From contig OY970377.1 in assembly GCA_963718775.1 (NCBI GenBank), forward strand, positions 2,232,001 through 2,296,000: a stretch of DNA of 64,000 nucleotides, written 5' to 3'. Positions 59,546 through 64,000 of this stretch are shown in pieces (position 1 is the stretch's first letter; each line of letters opens with the position of its first letter). The stretch is from VRUE01 sp963718775 (lineage in GTDB: Bacteria; Actinomycetota; Thermoleophilia; Solirubrobacterales; 70-9). Position numbers and translations under genes: made by a program. The notes beneath the pieces were generated by a model. It searched no databases. It was not told where the DNA came from and saw nothing but the letters and a program-made list of their open reading frames with translations.

Positions 59546-62077
59546 GCTCAGCTGCCGCCTGGGCGGCCCGCCACGCGCGGGTCGTCCTTGCCGTCTCGGC
59601 TCTCCTTGCGGTGGCGGCGGGCATCCTCGCCACGCAGTTGCCGACGAACGCTGGCACCGACACGCTGGTCGGCGCCGATGCCGAGAGCTACCGCGCAACC
59701 CAGGACGTGCGCGATGTCTTCGGGGAGGAACCGGTGGTGGTGCTGGCCGAGGGAGACCTGCAGGAACTGGTGCTGACCTCGAACCTCGGCCGGTTGCTGC
59801 GTCTCGAGGGGTGCCTCTCGGCGAACGTGCCAGAGGGCGCCGAGCCGATCCCGGGGCCGTGCGCCGAGCTCGCCGAGATGCAGCCGGTGCAGTTCGTCGT
59901 CGGCCCGGCGACCTTCCTCAACGAGGCGGTGATCCAGATCGACCGCCAACTGCGACGGCTGGCCGCGACCGTGCCGCCGGACCAGCTGCGCGAATTCCTG
60001 CTCCAGATCGCCTCTCGCTACGGGATCACCAGCGTCCCCAGCATTGCCAACCCGGACTTTCTCGCCGCAGTGGTCTTCGACCTGCGCCGCTCGCGCGGCA
60101 CGCCAAAGGCGCGGCTCGCCTACCTCTTCCCGAACAACCACTCGGCCCAGATCGTCGTGCGCTTGCGGCCCGACCTGAGCGAAGCCGAACGCAGCCGTGC
60201 TCTTGCGCTGATCGACGCCGCCGTTCACGACACCACCCCCCGCTCGGAGTGCGCATTCAAGGGACAGCCGGAGGCCTGCTTTGCCCTTCACCGCGGCACT
60301 TACACGGTCTCGGGTGCCCCGATTGTGATCGAGGGTGTCGCAGGGGCGCTGAAGGAGGCCCTCCTGGTGCTCTTCGCTGTTGCGGTCGCAGTCATGGCGC
60401 TGACCCTGCTGACCGTCTTCCACTCGCGTCTTCGCCTCCTGCCGCTCGCCATCGCGATCGCCGCGGCGGCGCTCACCTTCGGCCTGCTGGCGGCTGTCGG
60501 CGGTTCTCTGACGGTGGCCTCGATCGCCGTCTTGCCGATCCTGATCGGCCTGGTGGTCGACTACGCGGTCCAGTTCCAAGCGCGCTACGACGAGGCGGTC
60601 GAGACTGGCGCAAGCGGGGTGGAGGCTGTTCGCCAGGCAGCCGTGCGGGGCGGTCCGAGCATCGCTACTGCCTGCCTTGCGACCGCGGCAGGGTTCTTGG
60701 CGCTCCAGCTTTCGCCGATTCCGATGGTGCGCGGCTTTGGCCTGCTTCTCATCGTCGGGATCGCGATTGGCTTCGTACTTGCTCTCACTGCGGGGTTTGC
60801 GGCTTTGAGATTGCGACCGCAGACGAACGAAGGGGGCATCCCTCCGCTTGCTGGGTTTTTCGCCGCGGGGTTTCCGGCGCTCGCTGAGTGGCTAGGGCGA
60901 AAAACAGGACGCCGCGCGCATCCGAGGTACCCCCTTCGTTCGTCTGAGCGTTTCGTTGCTCTTGCGCTTGGTCATCCTCGGCGGGTCCTTGGTGTTGGCG
61001 TGGCGCTTGCGGTTCTCGGGTGGGGATTGGGAACTCAGGTCTCTACGGTTTCCGATGTGCGGGCCTTGGGCCCCCAAGGCTTGCGGGAGATCCGGGATCT
61101 GGATCATCTGCAGGACGCGACCGGTGTCTCTGGTCAGCTTCAAGTTGAGGTTGTGGCTCCTGATCTGACCGATCCCGCGACGATTCGTTGGATGGCTGAT
61201 TTCAAGCAACGGGTGTTGGAGGACAACGGCTTCTCCGGTCCGAATGCCAGCTGTCTGAAGGCAGAGGTTTGTCCGGGGCCGGCGCTTTCGGACTTCCTGA
61301 CCAGCGGTCGCGGTGAGGAGGAGCTGACGCGGGGCGATGTTCGGACGACTCTTCGCGAACTGCCGGCCTATGACTTCGAGCAGGTGGCGCCGGTCGATCC
61401 AGATACTGGGCTGCCAGGCTCTACGGCGTTGCTGAGCTTTGGGATTCGGGCTCAGTCGCTGGAGGATCAGCAGGAGTTGATCGATCGGGTGCGGGGCGAG
61501 ATTGGCGAGCCCGGATCTGCTGAGGGTCCTCCCGCTGGCGTCGAGGTAAGGCTTGCCGGGCTGCCGGTGATCGCGGCGGCTGCCGCATCTGACCTTTCAT
61601 CGAGCCGGTATTGGTTGACCCTTGCTGGTCTTGCCGCCGTCGCGCTAGTGCTGCTCGTCGCCTATCGCTCGCCGCGGCGTTCGCTGGTACCCCTGGTCCC
61701 GGTCGTGCTGGCGACCGGTTGGTCGGGTCTGGTGCTCTGGCTTACACAGATATCGCTCAACCCGATGTCGGCGGCGCTGGGTGCGCTGACGATCGCGATC
61801 GCCACCGAGTTCAGCGTCATCCTCTCCGCTCGTTTCTACGAGGAGCGCGGCGGCGGCATCGCGGTCGGAGAGGCGCTTGCAAGCTGCCTACGCTCGTACC
61901 GGCCCAGCCGTCTTCGCTTCCGCCGTTACGGTGACCGCGGGCTTTGCCGTGCTGATCGTCAGCGACGTGCGCATGCTGCGTGACTTCGGTTTCGTCACCG
62001 TGATCGACCTCGCCGTCGCCCTGCTCGGGGTGATGGTGGCGCTGCCCGCGGTGCTGGCCTGGATGGAGGACCGGTGA
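59542..62077 (+). CDS. MmpL/RND-family transporter (frameshifted near the end)
   Basis: This is an RND-superfamily protein of ~844 aa with the duplicated layout: helix 1 (VVLAVSALLAVAAGILATQL), a large outer domain, five helices (LLVLFAVAVAVMALTLLTVF; SIAVLPILIGLVVDYAVQFQ), then the same again. Its length and small number of outer loops fit MmpL/hopanoid-exporter-like RND rather than drug efflux pumps. Near 61878 (ALASC) the frame shifts; homology continues AYARTGPAVFASAVTVTAGF ... PAVLAWMEDR to 62077. TTG 59542 is coupled to the ATPase. A lipid-export role with the MCE transporter is inferred. Confidence 0.85.
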
Positions 62078-62730
62078 GAGACCGTTACTCGCTTGTCGTC
62101 GGCCTGCTCTTTGCCGCGGTGATCGCGATCGCGGCGATCACCACTCTCGGCAACAAGGACGAAGGCACGCTCGGGCTCGACGAGGTTCCGCTCAACTGGT
62201 CGCTGCCGGCCTTCGCTCTCCCCGATGCCGCAAGTCGGCTGGAAGGAGATGCCAATGTTGCCCAGGACGACTGCGAGACCTCGCAGGATCCCTGCCCGGC
62301 CGATGCTCGCCGCCTGCCGGCGTGCCGGATCGGCACTCCGGGCGCGATCCGTGTCTGCGATCTTTTCGACCGTCCCCTGGTGCTTTCATTCTGGTTCTCG
62401 CGCGGCGGCAACTGCACCGAACAGCAGGATGTCGTCGACGAGGTCTATGCGCGCTACCGTGGACGGGTGAACTTCCTCTCAGTGGACGTTCGCGACGACC
62501 GCGACACGGTTCGCGAGCTGATCCGCCGTCGTGGCTGGAGGATGCCAGTCGGCTACGACCACGATGGCGCTGTTGCCAGCCTTTACCGGATCGGCGGCTG
62601 TCCGACCTTTGCCTATGCCTACCCCGGCGGCACGCTGCATGACGCGAGCATCGGCGAGCTGACCGCCTCGCAACTGCAAGCCAAGGTCGACGAGTTGCTG
62701 CGCGCGACTCGCGCCGCGGAGGCTGGTTGA
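62074..62730 (+). CDS. Membrane-anchored thioredoxin-fold (TlpA/AhpC-like) protein
   Basis: This is a 218-aa protein with an N-terminal anchor (LVVGLLFAAVIAIAAITTL) and a periplasmic thioredoxin fold (VCDLFDRPLVLSFWFSRGGN..CTEQQD ... RVNFLSVDVRDDRDTVRELI ... CPTFAYAYPGGTLHD with cis-Pro). The redox site reads R-G-G-N-C instead of C-x-x-C, so only one Cys is present there. Other cysteines (DDCETSQDPCPADARRLPAC) lie before the fold. GTG 62074 overlaps the MmpL-like gene by 4 bp, and the next gene starts one base after its stop. Confidence 0.8.
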   Translation: MRDRYSLVVGLLFAAVIAIAAITTLGNKDEGTLGLDEVPLNWSLPAFALPDAASRLEGDANVAQDDCETSQDPCPADARRLPACRIGTPGAIRVCDLFDRPLVLSFWFSRGGNCTEQQDVVDEVYARYRGRVNFLSVDVRDDRDTVRELIRRRGWRMPVGYDHDGAVASLYRIGGCPTFAYAYPGGTLHDASIGELTASQLQAKVDELLRATRAAEAG

Positions 62731-62731
62731 G

Positions 62732-63403
62732 ATGTCCGACGGCAAGGCCGCTGGCTCAGATCCAGGCTTGGAGCCCTTGCCTGAGCAGGGTTGGGTGGCG
62801 CCCCACATCGCCGCCGAGTTCCCCGGTCTCGGCATTGCCTGGGTCGAGGTTGACGGGCCGCCTGCTCGCAGCCCCGAGCCGGTCCAGCGCCGCCTCAGCG
62901 ATCTCTCCGACCGCTTCTACGGCTCGCACGCGATCCACATGCGCGAGCGTCCGATTCCCTGGGCCTATCGTGTCTTCTTCCGCCAGATCGGGCTCGACCC
63001 CGACCGCACCCGCACCCCGGTCGAGCAGCTCGCTCTCGATCGCCTCCACGATGGCGCCTACGTGAGCCACGGAATGCCGGCTGACGCCATGACGATCGCC
63101 ACGGTCGAGACCGGTGTCGCCCTGCGCGCCTTCGACGCGGAGCGGCTCGAGGGGCGCCTCTGCATCCGCGACTCGGCGCCGGGCGAGTCGCTGGCCGGCA
63201 AGCCGGGAGAGTTGGCGCAGGGAACCCTGACGATCGCCGACGAGCGGACACCGCTGTCGTTGCTTTTCGGTGGCACGGCAGACGACCCCCCGATCGACAC
63301 GGGCGCCCAGCGGATCGCGGTCGTCGCCGTGCAGGTCAAGGGCGTGCCACAGGCATCGGTCGACGAGGCGCTCTGGATCGCCTGTGCGGCCCTCGCGGCT
63401 TGA
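62732..63403 (+). CDS. B3/B4 tRNA-binding-domain protein (PheRS-beta-related)
   Basis: This is a 223-aa B3/4-domain protein. HMRERPIPWAYRVFFRQIGL followed by TPVEQLALDRLHDGAYVSHG resembles the editing-like B3/B4 region of phenylalanyl-tRNA synthetase beta. Free-standing proteins of this type may edit mis-charged tRNA or bind amino acids; no biochemical role can be assigned. ATG 62732 is one base after the preceding stop. Confidence 0.85.
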   Translation: MSDGKAAGSDPGLEPLPEQGWVAPHIAAEFPGLGIAWVEVDGPPARSPEPVQRRLSDLSDRFYGSHAIHMRERPIPWAYRVFFRQIGLDPDRTRTPVEQLALDRLHDGAYVSHGMPADAMTIATVETGVALRAFDAERLEGRLCIRDSAPGESLAGKPGELAQGTLTIADERTPLSLLFGGTADDPPIDTGAQRIAVVAVQVKGVPQASVDEALWIACAALAA

Positions 63404-63476
63404 TCTCCGGTCGCGCTTCCTTAACCAGGTTCTCGTTTTCACGGACCGCACAGTGATTTACACTCGATTCGAGCTT

Positions 63477-64000
63477 ATGCCGGATCTGCTCGACCGAGAC
63501 ACGCTTACTGGGCTTCGCGTGGGAGGCGACGAGCGCCTCGCACGCGCTGAGCTGCGCCGTCAGATCGCTCGCCTCGAGCACGAGCTCTCCCGCCTCACGG
63601 TCGAGGCCTTTCCGCGACTCGATCTTGAGGCTGGCGTCTCGGCCGGTTTTCGCGAGCCGCGAGTGGCTGGCCTCGAAGAGCTCGAGCGCGTTCGCGATGC
63701 GCTCGCCGATCGGGTCGCCGGATCGCGTCAGGCCCTCAAGCGGCAGGGTGAGCTGGAGACCCGCAATCGCGAGTTGCTGCGGCGCATGCTTGCGGCGCCC
63801 GCCGAGCACAAGTGGGTACGAATCTCCCGCAACGACATCGGCGAGTCTGGCTGCGGGCACTGGCACTCGCGCCCGCGCCTCGGTCCGCTTGGGATGTTGA
63901 TGGGCTGGTGGCGGGTCAAGGTCTCCTCTGGATGCCCGTTATCCATGCGGCTTGCGGCCGTTGAGCGTCAAGAGTCCATCCAGACGGCCGGCCGAGGAGC
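63477..64000 (+). CDS. Conserved hypothetical protein, 3' partial
   Basis: The frame is open from ATG 63477 to the right edge (174 codons, no stop). The N-half is a long coiled coil (RAELRRQIARLEHELSRLTV; RSRQALKRQGELETRN-like). The C-half starts HKWVRISRNDIGESGCGHWH and continues RPRLGPLGMLMGWWRVKVSS with CPLS. The Cys/His cluster G-C-G-H-W-H and later Cys could bind metal. It is recognisable as a real gene by the abrupt conserved-looking block; function unknown. Confidence 0.6.
   Translation, partial: MPDLLDRDTLTGLRVGGDERLARAELRRQIARLEHELSRLTVEAFPRLDLEAGVSAGFREPRVAGLEELERVRDALADRVAGSRQALKRQGELETRNRELLRRMLAAPAEHKWVRISRNDIGESGCGHWHSRPRLGPLGMLMGWWRVKVSSGCPLSMRLAAVERQESIQTAGRG

Overview
The window is GC-rich bacterial DNA with dense, largely collinear transcription units, frequent GTG/TTG starts and 1-4 bp stop/start overlaps. 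Gene content points to an actinobacterium, most likely class Thermoleophilia (Solirubrobacterales-like): an FprA-type ferredoxin-NADP reductase, actinobacterial HemQ, a holin-X/DUF3618 envelope operon, MCE-type transporter permeases plus an MmpL/RND protein, abundant acyl-CoA metabolism, and arrays of secreted Cys-containing, NHL-repeat and collagen-like proteins. The taxonomy is inferred from gene content; there is no rRNA in the window, and I found no tRNA or CRISPR array.

Layout. 0-5.6 kb: two SDR oxidoreductases, then a stretch where four minus-strand genes (DDN-type, GNAT, VOC, DUF4234) are each broken by small indels, then SixA and three small unknown genes. 5.6-13.7 kb: a CoA-ester catabolic cluster (two acyl-CoA dehydrogenases, enoyl-CoA hydratase, biotin-dependent carboxyltransferase, BKACE/DUF849 enzyme, class III CoA-transferase) closing with a MerR regulator. 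13.7-21 kb: a cyclase-AAA-TPR regulator, an SDR, a nitrilase-TetR operon, small membrane proteins, and BolA, CGFS glutaredoxin and an A-type Fe-S carrier. 21.2-25.4 kb: an accessory patch (XRE, basic small protein, AAA ATPase, IS1-like transposase, three unknown minus-strand genes). 25.7-34.1 kb: DegV, FprA, HemQ, a polytopic membrane protein whose N-terminus runs through a 112-bp palindromic element, a glycosyltransferase-flippase fusion and a tandem-wHTH regulator. 34.3-46.9 kb: a surface/secretome region with four paralogous Cys-rich secreted proteins, a collagen-like protein and two very large secreted proteins. 47.2-56.9 kb: MetH, aldehyde dehydrogenase, and lipoproteins including FKBP and PQQ-type sugar dehydrogenase families. 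57-62.7 kb: an MCE/Mla-type ABC transporter operon coupled to an MmpL-like RND protein and a thioredoxin-fold protein. The window ends in a B3/B4-domain gene and a partial conserved gene.

Regulatory logic seen in the DNA. A 6-2-6 palindrome (TGACTG-GT-CAGTCA and close variants) occurs before the nitrilase-TetR operon, before the FabG-like SDR and before the aldehyde dehydrogenase, suggesting one TetR-controlled regulon. A 32-bp dyad between the divergent acyl-CoA dehydrogenase and enoyl-CoA hydratase shares AAAGTAGG(G/A)A with an inverted repeat at the MerR gene, suggesting MerR control of the catabolic cluster.

The strongest unexplained signal is in the secreted Cys-rich family (34329-34982, 43988-46855). 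These genes carry 10-13 TTA leucine codons per domain in a GC-rich genome, and seven leucine positions are TTA in every paralog although neighbouring codons vary synonymously.

Several genes are split by single-base indels (a dense cluster at 0.7-3.9 kb, plus metH, an FKBP gene and the MmpL gene). Sequence error in a draft or metagenomic contig is the simplest explanation.
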